In this document: in pieces, positions 32,638-40,551 of the stretch
Layout of the letters: every line of letters starts with the position of its first letter
Position numbering within the stretch: position 1 is the stretch's first letter
Made by a program: the position numbers and the translations under genes
Notes under the pieces: generated by a model
Told to the model about the DNA's origin: nothing
Database searches by the model: none
The model's input: only the letters and a program-made list of their open reading frames with translations
NCBI GenBank assembly: GCA_029557915.1
Contig: JAKQHS010000051.1
Location: forward strand, 1 to 44,099
Source: Bacteroidota bacterium
Lineage (GTDB): Bacteria; Bacteroidota; Bacteroidia; Chitinophagales; Saprospiraceae
Length of the DNA stretch: 44,099 nt
Direction: 5' to 3'

Positions 32638-35403
32638 ATGAAACTTATATATATTCTCCTTTTTGCTTTTTGCGTTTTCCAGGCCGGGGCCCAGACCCTG
32701 CAGATCAAGGGAAGGGTGAAAGACGGGCAAAACAACAGCCTGCAGGCGGCTTCCGTGTTACTTCTGCAATCCCGGGATTCCGTGATGGTAAGTTTTGCAA
32801 CCACGGACGCCAAGGGCTTATTTTCCCTTGCCGCAGAGAAAAACGGCAGCTACCTGATCCAGGTCAATTTTCTGGGTTTTAAGACAGGCTGGAAAGCCGT
32901 TCAGACCAAAGATTCAGGAATATCGTTGGAAGATATCCTACTTGAAGATCAGCAAACCACCCTGCCTTCCATAGAAATTTCAGCCGAACAGGACCTGATG
33001 AAGATTGGACGGGATACGGTGGAGTTTAACGCGGGCGCGTTCAAAACCCAGCCTGGAGCAGTGGTGGAAGACCTACTTAAAAAACTACCCGGAGTGGAGG
33101 TTCAACGGGACGGGTCCATCCGGGCTTTTGGCGAAAACGTGCAAAACGTATTGGTTGACGGCAAGGAATTTTTCGGAAGAGATACCCGGATGGCTACTAA
33201 AAATCTGGAAGCCGATGCCGTGGACAAGGTGCAGGTTTTTGATAAAAAATCGGATATGGCCGAATTCACCGGAGTGGCCGATGGCCGGGATGAAAAAACC
33301 ATAAACCTTTCACTTAAAGCTGACCGGAAGAATGGCCATTTTGGCAATGCGGAACTGGCCGGGGGGTCTGATGGACGGTTTAAGACAAAAGTTAACCTGA
33401 ACCGGTTTTCGCCGGGTTCCAGGCTTTCGCTGATTGGCCTGGGGAATAATATCAATGACCAGAGTTTTTCTTTTCAGGAATACCTCGATTTTATGGGCGG
33501 CTTGGGCGCTTTTATGAGCGGCGGCCGGGGCAGGCTGGAAATAAACCAGGCGGGAAGCCTCCCTGTGGGCGGTGGGCCGGTGCAGGGGGTTCAACAGTCT
33601 CTTGCGGGAGGGATTAATTTTTCCCGGGATTTTTCTGCAAAAACCAGTTTTACCGCGAGTTATCTGGCCAATAATTTTAAAAACCGCCTGGACCGTAATT
33701 CCGACAGGCAAAGCCTTCTGAGTGATGCTTTTTACAATAGCCTGGAAAATGAAAACCAATACAGCCGGAATACCGGGCACAACATCACCTTCCGCCTGAA
33801 ATCAAAACTGGATTCTTTTCAGAACCTGATCATCAACGGCGGCGGCAACTGGGGCGACAGCCGTTTTGAAAGCCTGCTGGCTAATTCGACCTTTCTTCAG
33901 GACTATTCGGAGGTTAACAGCAGCGACCGGAAATATGAGGCGGATGGAACCCGGTTTAATTTTAATACCTCCGTCACCTGGCAAAAAAGGTTCAGGAAAG
34001 CCGGCAGGTCTTTTGTCGTCAGCGCTTCAGGCCGGTATGGGGACAACGACCGGCAGGGCAGACTGGATGCCCTGAATCAATATTTTCAATTCGGCACCCA
34101 GGCGGACAGTTTATTGCAAAACCAGGTTTTTGAGGACCGCAATGGCTTAATGGACTCCAGGATGTCCTATACCGAACCACTTGGTAGAAAAAGGTTTATT
34201 GAGCTCAACGGATACTGGTCCAATGCCCGGAACCGGACCAATAATGATTATTTTGATATCGTCGATCCGTTCCGGGAAATCCGGAACGAACTCTTATCCG
34301 CCCGCTACAACCGCGGTTACCGGGTCTATAGCGCGGGCTTGAAGTATATCAAAAACCATAATAAATATTACCTCTCTTACGGACTAAATCTGCAGCACAG
34401 CCAGCTCAACGGAAAGATCCAGGACCTGGAACAAACCATTTCTTCGGGATTTACCCGCCTCCTTCCAAACGCTTCCCTGCAATACGAATTGGGAACGGCG
34501 CATCACCTCAACCTGGAATATGAAACAAGGCTCCAGGAACCTTCATTGGAACAACTACAACCCGTGCCCGACAACACGGACCCGCTCAATATCTATATAG
34601 GAAATCCCGGACTCCGTCCGGAGTATGTACACCGCATGAACTCATCCTATTTCAAATACGACCAGTTTTCCTTTACTTCAGTATTTGCGAGCCTAGGGGG
34701 ACAATATACCCGGAACCGGATTACGGACCTCATCGAAATTGATTCTTTGTTCAGGAGGACGATCCGGCCGGTTAATGTTAAGTACGAAAAGGCCTTGCAG
34801 GGAAATCTGGAGTTCAGCACCCCGGTAAGGCCCCTGAAAATTTCCACCCGTCTGCGCCTCCGGGCACAGCTGGCCCAAAGCCTGCTTTATGTGAATGAAC
34901 TTGAAAACAGGGTCAACCGTGCGGGAACTTCTGTTTACTGGTCAGTGGAAAACCGTAAAAAAGATTTTTTTGATGCCCAGGCAGGCGTCCGCTACAGCCG
35001 AAATAACACGGCCTACTCGATCAGCAAAGACCTGGACCAGGTTTATAAGGAAACTAATCTTTTCGGTGAATTAACCCTGATCCCCTCAAGCCAGTGGTCG
35101 ATTAAATCGGAATTTGACTATCTGTCTTATAACCAGCCGGGCCGTACGGGCAGGGTGGAAGTCCCTCTCTGGCAGGCCAGTCTCACCCGTTTTTTTACCA
35201 AGCAACAAAGGCTTAAAGTAAGCCTGTCCGTTTTTGATATTCTGAACAAAAACCAAGGCATTAGCCGGAGCAGCGAACTTAATTACCTGGAGGTGCAGCG
35301 CACCAATGTACTGGGCAGGTATTTTATGCTGGGTCTTGCATATTCCATCAAAGGATTTAAAAAATCGGGAGGAGGGATAGAGATAAATATTGGGGAGGAT
35401 TAG
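32638..35403 (+). CDS. Outer-membrane receptor-like beta-barrel with CarboxypepD_reg-like domain
   Basis: A 921-residue outer-membrane protein. A signal peptide (1-19, FQAGAQ) is followed by a carboxypeptidase-regulatory-like beta sandwich (about 22-105, LQIKGRVKDGQNNSLQAASV), a plug-like segment (GAVVEDLLKKLPGVEVQRDG ... VLVDGKEFFGRD, about 135-225) and a large barrel. It resembles the OMP_b-brl_3 (PF14905) branch of TonB-dependent-receptor relatives; no TonB box is clear. The cargo is unknown. The gene is next to the GLPGLI gene; the heptamer array at the start lies directly between them. Confidence 0.9.
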   Translation: MKLIYILLFAFCVFQAGAQTLQIKGRVKDGQNNSLQAASVLLLQSRDSVMVSFATTDAKGLFSLAAEKNGSYLIQVNFLGFKTGWKAVQTKDSGISLEDILLEDQQTTLPSIEISAEQDLMKIGRDTVEFNAGAFKTQPGAVVEDLLKKLPGVEVQRDGSIRAFGENVQNVLVDGKEFFGRDTRMATKNLEADAVDKVQVFDKKSDMAEFTGVADGRDEKTINLSLKADRKNGHFGNAELAGGSDGRFKTKVNLNRFSPGSRLSLIGLGNNINDQSFSFQEYLDFMGGLGAFMSGGRGRLEINQAGSLPVGGGPVQGVQQSLAGGINFSRDFSAKTSFTASYLANNFKNRLDRNSDRQSLLSDAFYNSLENENQYSRNTGHNITFRLKSKLDSFQNLIINGGGNWGDSRFESLLANSTFLQDYSEVNSSDRKYEADGTRFNFNTSVTWQKRFRKAGRSFVVSASGRYGDNDRQGRLDALNQYFQFGTQADSLLQNQVFEDRNGLMDSRMSYTEPLGRKRFIELNGYWSNARNRTNNDYFDIVDPFREIRNELLSARYNRGYRVYSAGLKYIKNHNKYYLSYGLNLQHSQLNGKIQDLEQTISSGFTRLLPNASLQYELGTAHHLNLEYETRLQEPSLEQLQPVPDNTDPLNIYIGNPGLRPEYVHRMNSSYFKYDQFSFTSVFASLGGQYTRNRITDLIEIDSLFRRTIRPVNVKYEKALQGNLEFSTPVRPLKISTRLRLRAQLAQSLLYVNELENRVNRAGTSVYWSVENRKKDFFDAQAGVRYSRNNTAYSISKDLDQVYKETNLFGELTLIPSSQWSIKSEFDYLSYNQPGRTGRVEVPLWQASLTRFFTKQQRLKVSLSVFDILNKNQGISRSSELNYLEVQRTNVLGRYFMLGLAYSIKGFKKSGGGIEINIGED

Positions 35404-35407
35404 GCAC

Positions 35408-35531
35408 AGTAGTCAATAGTCAATAGTCAGTAGTCAGGAAAAAGGTAACAATATCCCATCAATCCCATCAATCCCATCAATCCTACTAATCCTACTAATC
35501 CTATTAATCCTATCAATCCTACTAATCCTAG
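35408..35531. repeat. Composite array: AGTCAAT heptamers then AATCCTACT nonamers
   Basis: 35408-35437 carries TAGTCAA/TAGTCAG units. 35453-35530 carries nine 9-bp units grading from ATCCCATCA to AATCCTACT/AATCCTATC. The array ends one base before the stop codon of the lipoprotein gene to its right. Confidence 0.95.
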
Positions 35532-36104
35532 TCAATAACAACTTCTGCTGATCGAATCACAGGGCGGAGAACTTTTCCTCCAGGAATCTCCCACCACCTG
35601 GTAAACAAAATGGCATAAGGGGATATCGGATAGGGGATATTCGCATCCGATGAGGATGTTTGCCCCGGATTTGGACGCGGTCATGGCGGAAGGAAGAGAA
35701 TAAGGAAAATTTGACTTGGGAGTCCACTTATCGTTTTGGATATCGTATGAAAACCAGTCATTCAGTTCAGGCAGAGGCTGGACTTTGCTTAGGCCCGAAA
35801 AGATCTGGTCATTGTATAAGAGCATAATGGGCTGAAGCCGGTCCTTTCCAGGAAAGTCGGTCCGGGGCACCCATTGGGAAGAGATGCTGTCGTACAGCCA
35901 GAAATCAGTGGGAAAACCGGTAAAAACGGAATGACTGAAATAGACAAAGTCTTTTTTGACGGATTTAAGCACAATGGCCCCGGAACGCGATAGGTCTTCT
36001 TTTATCGGACTGGGGTGGTCAAAAGTCTCCTGACCGGTATCGTTTTTATTGCAGGCCGAAAGCGAAATCAATAGAATCAGCAGAAAATATATTTCTTGTT
36101 TCAT
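35532..36104 (-). CDS. Lipoprotein with Kelch-like repeats, possibly shortened
   Basis: A 190-residue lipoprotein (signal MKQEIYFLLILLISLSAC, Cys18). Start at 36104 gives the signal peptide; the frame extends to 36146. Two blocks resemble Kelch blades: DFWLYDSISSQWVPRTDFPG and WFSYDIQNDKWTPKSNFPYS with a following SGANILIGCEY. A Kelch propeller needs 5-7 blades, so two or three indicates either a small family or loss of the C-terminus. The stop codon abuts the 9-bp array, which is consistent with shortening by repeat growth. Function unknown; a surface binding role is plausible. Confidence 0.72.
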   Translation of the reverse strand: MKQEIYFLLILLISLSACNKNDTGQETFDHPSPIKEDLSRSGAIVLKSVKKDFVYFSHSVFTGFPTDFWLYDSISSQWVPRTDFPGKDRLQPIMLLYNDQIFSGLSKVQPLPELNDWFSYDIQNDKWTPKSNFPYSLPSAMTASKSGANILIGCEYPLSDIPLCHFVYQVVGDSWRKSSPPCDSISRSCY

Positions 36105-36145
36105 ATTGGTTATCATTAAACAGGAGCATTGCCCCCCAATTATCA

Positions 36146-36218
36146 TCCCACAAATCCCACAAATCTTATAATCCTATCAATCCTATCAATCCTATCAATC
36201 CTATTAATCCTATACTCC
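36146..36218. repeat. AATCCTATC nonamer array overlapping a gene end
   Basis: Units grade from AATCCCACA to AATCCTATC and ATTAATCCTATA. The stop codon of the oxidoreductase gene (36210-36212) lies inside the array. Confidence 0.9.
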
Positions 36219-37193
36219 TATTATCCACTCCATCACCCGGTTTGTCCTGGCCCCCGATTCCCCGGTGCTGGGACAGTGACCCACCCCCTTGACTTGGTCC
36301 ACGATGGTCTGGATCAGGGGAGCCTGGATATTAACTGGGATGTCAAAACGATGGTTCTCTGGTTCCCGTCCTTCCACGTGAAGGGTCACGGAATGGTCTC
36401 CGAAAAAGGGGAAGGCCAGGGTGCCTTTGCTTCCATAAATGGTGGTGACCTCTTTTTGGGCATTTTCGCTGAGGTTAAAACACCAGGACCCCATACCCGG
36501 GAGGCCGTTTTTAAACCGGAAATGCCCAGTTACCAGGTCATCCGCTTTATAGATTCCTGCCTGGTTAAGACTGTAACCGGAGGCCTCTTCTATGGGGCCT
36601 AATAAGAAATCCATCATATCGAGTTGATGGCAGGCCAGGTCGTGAAAATACCCTCCCCCTGCAATTTCCGGGTCCGTACGCCAGTTGTCCGGATTTTTAC
36701 TGGCGCCCACAATATCCGGCATGAGGGGTTTGTGCACCTGAATATCCACAAAACGGATATCCCCTATTATGCCGTCTTCGATCCAGCGACGGATGGCCAG
36801 GAAATTGGGCAGGGCCCTTCGGTAATAAGCCACAAAAAGTGGGACTCCAGCCTTTTTGCAAGTGTCGACCATATCGAGGCATTCGGCATGGGTTCGGGCC
36901 ATGGGTTTTTCGACATAGACCGTCTTTCCCGCTTCTGCCGCTTTTTGGGTATAATAGGCATGTACATGCGGAGGGGTTGCGATATAAATGGCGTTGATGT
37001 CCGGGTCGCCGATCAGGGCGTCCGCATCATCATACCATTTCGGGACTCCGTGGCGCTGGGCATAATCCCGGGCCAGGGCGGATGACCGACGCATGACAGC
37101 GACCAGCCTGGAATGTGGTATGGCGTTAAAAGCAGGGCCGCTTTTGATTTCACAGACGTCGCCTACGCCGATGATGCCCCAGTTGATTTCCAT
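36210..37193 (-). CDS. Gfo/Idh/MocA family oxidoreductase
   Basis: A 327-residue NAD(P)-dependent oxidoreductase. The N-terminal Rossmann motif is NWGIIGVGDVCE. INAIYIATPPHVHAYYTQKAAEAGK and VYVEKPMARTHAEC (Lys of EKP) are the family signature. The C-terminal alpha/beta domain includes GGGYFHDLACHQLDMMDFLLG with the catalytic-type Asp and His. Probably a sugar or inositol derivative dehydrogenase; the substrate is unknown. Start at 37193 gives the family N-terminus; the frame continues to 37232. The last codons lie in the 9-bp repeat array, so the extreme C-terminus may be altered. Confidence 0.92.
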   Translation of the reverse strand: MEINWGIIGVGDVCEIKSGPAFNAIPHSRLVAVMRRSSALARDYAQRHGVPKWYDDADALIGDPDINAIYIATPPHVHAYYTQKAAEAGKTVYVEKPMARTHAECLDMVDTCKKAGVPLFVAYYRRALPNFLAIRRWIEDGIIGDIRFVDIQVHKPLMPDIVGASKNPDNWRTDPEIAGGGYFHDLACHQLDMMDFLLGPIEEASGYSLNQAGIYKADDLVTGHFRFKNGLPGMGSWCFNLSENAQKEVTTIYGSKGTLAFPFFGDHSVTLHVEGREPENHRFDIPVNIQAPLIQTIVDQVKGVGHCPSTGESGARTNRVMEWIIGV

Positions 37194-37222
37194 AATGTTT
37201 GCTAAGGTAGGGTTTGGGGATA

Positions 37223-37254
37223 TTTCTCGCAAAGGCGCGAAGGCGCAAAGACAA
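37223..37254. repeat. Dispersed palindromic unit (inverted copy of the 16.2-kb family)
   Basis: CTCGCAAAGGCGCGAAGGCGCAAAG on the plus strand is related, as the reverse complement, to the TTCGCG-CTTTGCGCCT units at 16205-16405. It sits between the divergent oxidoreductase and TPR genes. Confidence 0.7.
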
Positions 37255-37296
37255 AGTCAAGGTCCTGCTAGGGTTAGATTAAAATCAATATTTTGT

Positions 37297-38205
37297 ATGA
37301 ATGAAAGCCCCCCAGGTATTTATCAAATTACGGGTTTTATCCTGTTTTCATTTTTTCCTTCCTTTTGTTTTTTGCAAAACACATGCGCTGTTGTACGATC
37401 CCCGGTTTACCCGGAAGAGACCAGGGCCGGCCTTGAAATGGAATTGGAAAATGCCCGGAAATCTTATGAGCGGGATACTGCTAATGCCGACCTCCTGATC
37501 TGGTATGGAAGAAGGCTGGCCTACCTGGGTAGGTATGAGGAGGCCATTGAGGTTTTTTCAAAAGGAATGCTTTTGTATCCCTGGGACGCCAGACTGTACA
37601 GGCACCGGGGGCACAGGTATATTACGGTTCGTTGTTTTGACCGGGCGGTATCGGATCTTGAATATGCCGCCGGGCTGGTCCGGGGACATAAGGACGAGAT
37701 GGAACCGGATGGGCTTCCCAATGCCAGGAATATCCCCACCAGTACGCTTCAGTCCAATATATGGTATCATTTGGGATTGGCATATTTTCTCAAGGGGGAC
37801 TACGAGAAAGCGGTAAAGGCGTATACCTCCTGCCTGGAGGTTTCAGGAAATCCGGATATGTATGTGGCCACTGCCAACTGGTTGTATATCAGTCTTCGGA
37901 GATTAAACAGAGATCAGGAGGCCGCCAAGCTCATGAATACCATTGAGCCGGGGATGGATTTGATCGAAAACCGGGATTACCTGGATATTCTTTTATTATA
38001 CAAGGGAGAAAAAAGTGAAGCAGATTTTGGGGATCGGGCAAATTCTTTATCCAACGCGAGCCTTCTGTTTGGGTTGGGCAATTATTATTTGACCATGGAG
38101 GAGTTTGTTAAGGCGAAGGACATTTTTACAAAGATTGTATCCGGAAATCAATGGGCAAGCTTTGCTTATATTGCGGCCGGGGAAACGCTGAAAGAACTAA
38201 AATAA
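37297..38205 (+). CDS. Tetratricopeptide-repeat protein
   Basis: A 302-residue protein whose preferred start at 37297 yields an N-terminal hydrophobic segment (about 8-28, GFILFSFFPSFCFL) that may be a signal peptide or anchor; the frame is open back to 37093 over the divergent gene. TPR units follow: DLLIWYGRRLAYLGRYEEAI, ARLYRHRGHRYITVRCFDRA, IWYHLGLAYFLKGDYEKAVK, MYVATANWLYISLRRLNRDQ and LLFGLGNYYLTMEEFVKAKD. Likely a protein-interaction scaffold in the periplasm. Partner unknown. Confidence 0.85.
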   Translation: MNESPPGIYQITGFILFSFFPSFCFLQNTCAVVRSPVYPEETRAGLEMELENARKSYERDTANADLLIWYGRRLAYLGRYEEAIEVFSKGMLLYPWDARLYRHRGHRYITVRCFDRAVSDLEYAAGLVRGHKDEMEPDGLPNARNIPTSTLQSNIWYHLGLAYFLKGDYEKAVKAYTSCLEVSGNPDMYVATANWLYISLRRLNRDQEAAKLMNTIEPGMDLIENRDYLDILLLYKGEKSEADFGDRANSLSNASLLFGLGNYYLTMEEFVKAKDIFTKIVSGNQWASFAYIAAGETLKELK

Positions 38206-38366
38206 TGTATTGGGACCTTGATTTTTCAGTCTAAGTCTAACTTTATTTTAGATATTTCAAAATTTAATATATAAAAGACTGTTTATTAGTATAAATAGCA
38301 AATTTATTTCTGTAATTTATCCGTATATCGCGCCAGTTATTTAATATAATATGTTTTTTGTTACTC

Positions 38367-39650
38367 ATGTTATTTTATAGTACTAAAAATCAAGAGGTTA
38401 AAGAGGATTTCGTTAGAGCAATATTTATGGGGCCCTCTAAAGACGGGGGCTTGTTTATGCCTGCACAAATTCCAGCCCTGGATCCGGATTGGATCACGGG
38501 TATAGAAGGATACACACTTCAGGAAATAGCCAGGAAGGTGATCGCTCCTTATATAGGTATTGCCTCTTCTGAAATAAGTGGTGTTGTGGAGAGGGCTTTT
38601 ATTTTTCCCGCCCCGGTCAGGAGAGTCGGACATCATCATTTTTTAGAGCTTTTCCACGGTCCTACCCTGGCTTTTAAAGATTTTGGCGCCCGGTTCATGG
38701 CTCAGGCGATGAGTTATTTCCGTAAAAAAGATGAAAACATTAATATCCTGGTTGCTACCTCAGGAGATACGGGAGGAGCGGTAGCTAGCGCTTTCAGTGG
38801 GCTGGAAGGTTTCAAAGTATTTATTCTTTTTCCGAAGAACAAAGTAAGTCCGCTACAGCAAAGGCAACTCACAACCTGGGATGATAATGTAATCGCTCTG
38901 GAAGTGGAAGGGAATTTTGACGATTGTCAAAGGCTGGTAAAAATGGCTTTTTCCGACCAGGCGTTGAGGAATAAGAAAATCTTTGCTTCTGCCAACTCCA
39001 TCAATATTGCACGCCTGCTTCCCCAGATGGTTTATTATTTCGAAGCTTTTAAACAGGCAACCTTAAAATCGGGCCTCAATATTATTGTCCCCTCGGGTAA
39101 TTTTGGAAACTTAACCGCAGGACTTTTGGCAAAGCGTATGGGGCTTCCCATTTCCCATTTTACCGCCGCTACCAATAATAATGACATTATCCCCCTATAT
39201 CTTCTTACCGGTAAGTATTCCCCTCGTGTTTCACGTGAAACATTGTCCAATGCCATGGACGTGGGGGATCCCAGTAATTTCGTCCGGATGCTGGATTTGT
39301 ATCGGGGCCGCGATGAAAGTTCCACGTGGAACAATATGAAAAAGGACCTGAACGCCCATGTGGTCGACGATAAAACCACCCTGCAAAATATCCGGGAAGT
39401 TTTTGAGCGGTGGGGGTATATCATGGATCCCCATACGGCGGTGGCCTACGATGCGGCGAAGATGAAACCGGGCAATAATATTATTGTGTCCACAGCCCAT
39501 TGGGCCAAGTTTGCTGAAACAATAGAAAAGGCCATTGGAGCTCTTCCGCCGATCCCCGGCGCACTGAGTCATTTAATGGATAAGACCGAAAAAGTAATTC
39601 CAATTCAGGCGAGGTATGAGGATTTGTTGGGGGTAATCGGGGGAAAGTAA
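38367..39650 (+). CDS. thrC: Threonine synthase
   Basis: A 427-residue PLP enzyme converting O-phosphohomoserine to threonine. The PLP lysine is Lys104 in FHGPTLAFKDFGARFM. The phosphate-binding SGDTGGAVASAF block and VPSGNFGNLTAGLLAKRMG are characteristic of the fold-II family. TNNNDIIPLYLLTGKY and DPHTAVAYDAA are also conserved. Start: ATG at 38367 (MLFYSTKN); a TTG at 38358 is in frame. The gene carries the parS centromere sites in its second half. No homoserine kinase or dehydrogenase gene is adjacent. Confidence 0.96.
   Translation: MLFYSTKNQEVKEDFVRAIFMGPSKDGGLFMPAQIPALDPDWITGIEGYTLQEIARKVIAPYIGIASSEISGVVERAFIFPAPVRRVGHHHFLELFHGPTLAFKDFGARFMAQAMSYFRKKDENINILVATSGDTGGAVASAFSGLEGFKVFILFPKNKVSPLQQRQLTTWDDNVIALEVEGNFDDCQRLVKMAFSDQALRNKKIFASANSINIARLLPQMVYYFEAFKQATLKSGLNIIVPSGNFGNLTAGLLAKRMGLPISHFTAATNNNDIIPLYLLTGKYSPRVSRETLSNAMDVGDPSNFVRMLDLYRGRDESSTWNNMKKDLNAHVVDDKTTLQNIREVFERWGYIMDPHTAVAYDAAKMKPGNNIIVSTAHWAKFAETIEKAIGALPPIPGALSHLMDKTEKVIPIQARYEDLLGVIGGK
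39227..39242. promoter_or_regulatory. parS centromere site (ParB-binding), perfect consensus
   Basis: TGTTTCACGTGAAACA, a perfect 16-bp palindrome identical to the conserved bacterial parS consensus, inside the thrC coding sequence (codons around RVSRETL). parS sites load ParB and ParB-CTP clamps, which recruit SMC and partition the origin region. They cluster near oriC; the candidate origin lies 12 kb to the left. parS inside coding sequences is common. Confidence 0.92.
39318..39333. promoter_or_regulatory. Second, weaker parS-like palindrome
   Basis: AGTTCCACGTGGAACA is a 14-bp perfect palindrome, differing from the site 91 bases upstream at three positions (first base, base 5 and base 12). 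Base 5 is variable in the consensus. It could be a secondary ParB site or a chance CACGTG palindrome. Confidence 0.4.
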
Positions 39651-39663
39651 GAGCTGTTTGGCC

Positions 39664-39808
39664 TCTCACGGAGAGAAGGAGAGCACGGAGACTTTACATG
39701 TTTATTTGCCCAAAGGAGGTCAAAGTTTGCGCAACAGCCAAAAGTGTTTGGTAGTTTACTAATGCCTCCCCATAAAAATCCCCGTGCTCTCCCTTGCTCT
39801 GTGCGCCA
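39664..39808. repeat. Diverged single copy of the CACGGAG repeat family
   Basis: CTCACGGAG and GGAGAGCACGGAG at the left and the inverted CCCCGTGCTCTCCCTTGCTC at the right frame about 145 bases between thrC and the haemoglobin gene. The left words match the first part of the 128-bp tandem unit at 8006-8615. Confidence 0.7.
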
Positions 39809-39890
39809 TCAGAATCAATGGGTTCTTATAGATGATTGATAAACCCCTGACAGATGCCGAAACCCTAAGTTAAACCAATACTCCGTGTGC

Positions 39891-40271
39891 TTATTTCAAC
39901 TCCAGGTTGATCTTATAATTCATAAGCCTCGCTATATTCCCCGCGCGGGTCTTGGCCTCTTCCGCCCTTTCCCCCTCAAAGAGTTCGTCCACGGTTTGGT
40001 TAAACAATCTCAGCCATTCATTAAACTGTATTTCCCCCATCGGGGTCAGGGCAGCCAGTTTTAGGTGTGGCGTCATGGGATTGCCGGAATAAGATTGTTC
40101 TCCGAGCAACTGGCTGGCCCAGAAAGAGTACATGACCGGGAGGTGTTTGTCAAAATCCAGATGAGCGACATCGGTAAAAATGGGCCCAATCACCGGGTTT
40201 TTCAGTACGCGGTCATAGAAACGGTCAACCAAATGAATAATATCGGAACGTTCCCGGATGTCTTGCTTCAT
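39891..40271 (-). CDS. Group III truncated haemoglobin
   Basis: A 126-residue globin of the truncated type. The helix-B/C region IIHLVDRFYDRVLKNPVIGP (with Phe-Tyr) and the IFTDVAHLDFDKHLPVMYSFW block are the group III signature, and the proximal His is in TPHLKLAAL. It binds heme and probably handles O2, NO or peroxide chemistry; group III roles are poorly defined. It stands alone between repeat sequences, with no reductase partner nearby. Confidence 0.92.
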   Translation of the reverse strand: MKQDIRERSDIIHLVDRFYDRVLKNPVIGPIFTDVAHLDFDKHLPVMYSFWASQLLGEQSYSGNPMTPHLKLAALTPMGEIQFNEWLRLFNQTVDELFEGERAEEAKTRAGNIARLMNYKINLELK

Positions 40272-40551
40272 AAGCCGCCTCCAAGTTTAGTCACGGTGTG
40301 GTATTGTGGTAAAATAACAACAAATAATGTGCTGACTGCAACGATTTTTCGAAGATTTTCCTTTAGAATGTCGTTGTACTCCGCCAGGGGGCTAAAAAAA
40401 CAAACACAGGATAAAGGGCTTTCGTTTATTTTTGAAGTGGCCGTTCAAAGCAATACCATTCTTTGAAAAAGCGCCTTCCAGATTCATTAAGTCCATGTCT
40501 TGTTTTCCGGACCAATGTCCGTACGGAAGAAGACTGATTTTCAAAAAATTA

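Noticed and set aside
36370-36385. CACGTG-centred palindrome in the Gfo/Idh gene considered as a parS site
   Set aside because: Several mismatches outside the CACGTG core (flanks read CCTTC and AAGGG).
38206-38366. AT-rich gap before threonine synthase considered for a leader peptide or riboswitch
   Set aside because: No threonine-rich leader ORF, no terminator/anti-terminator pair and no recognised riboswitch core.
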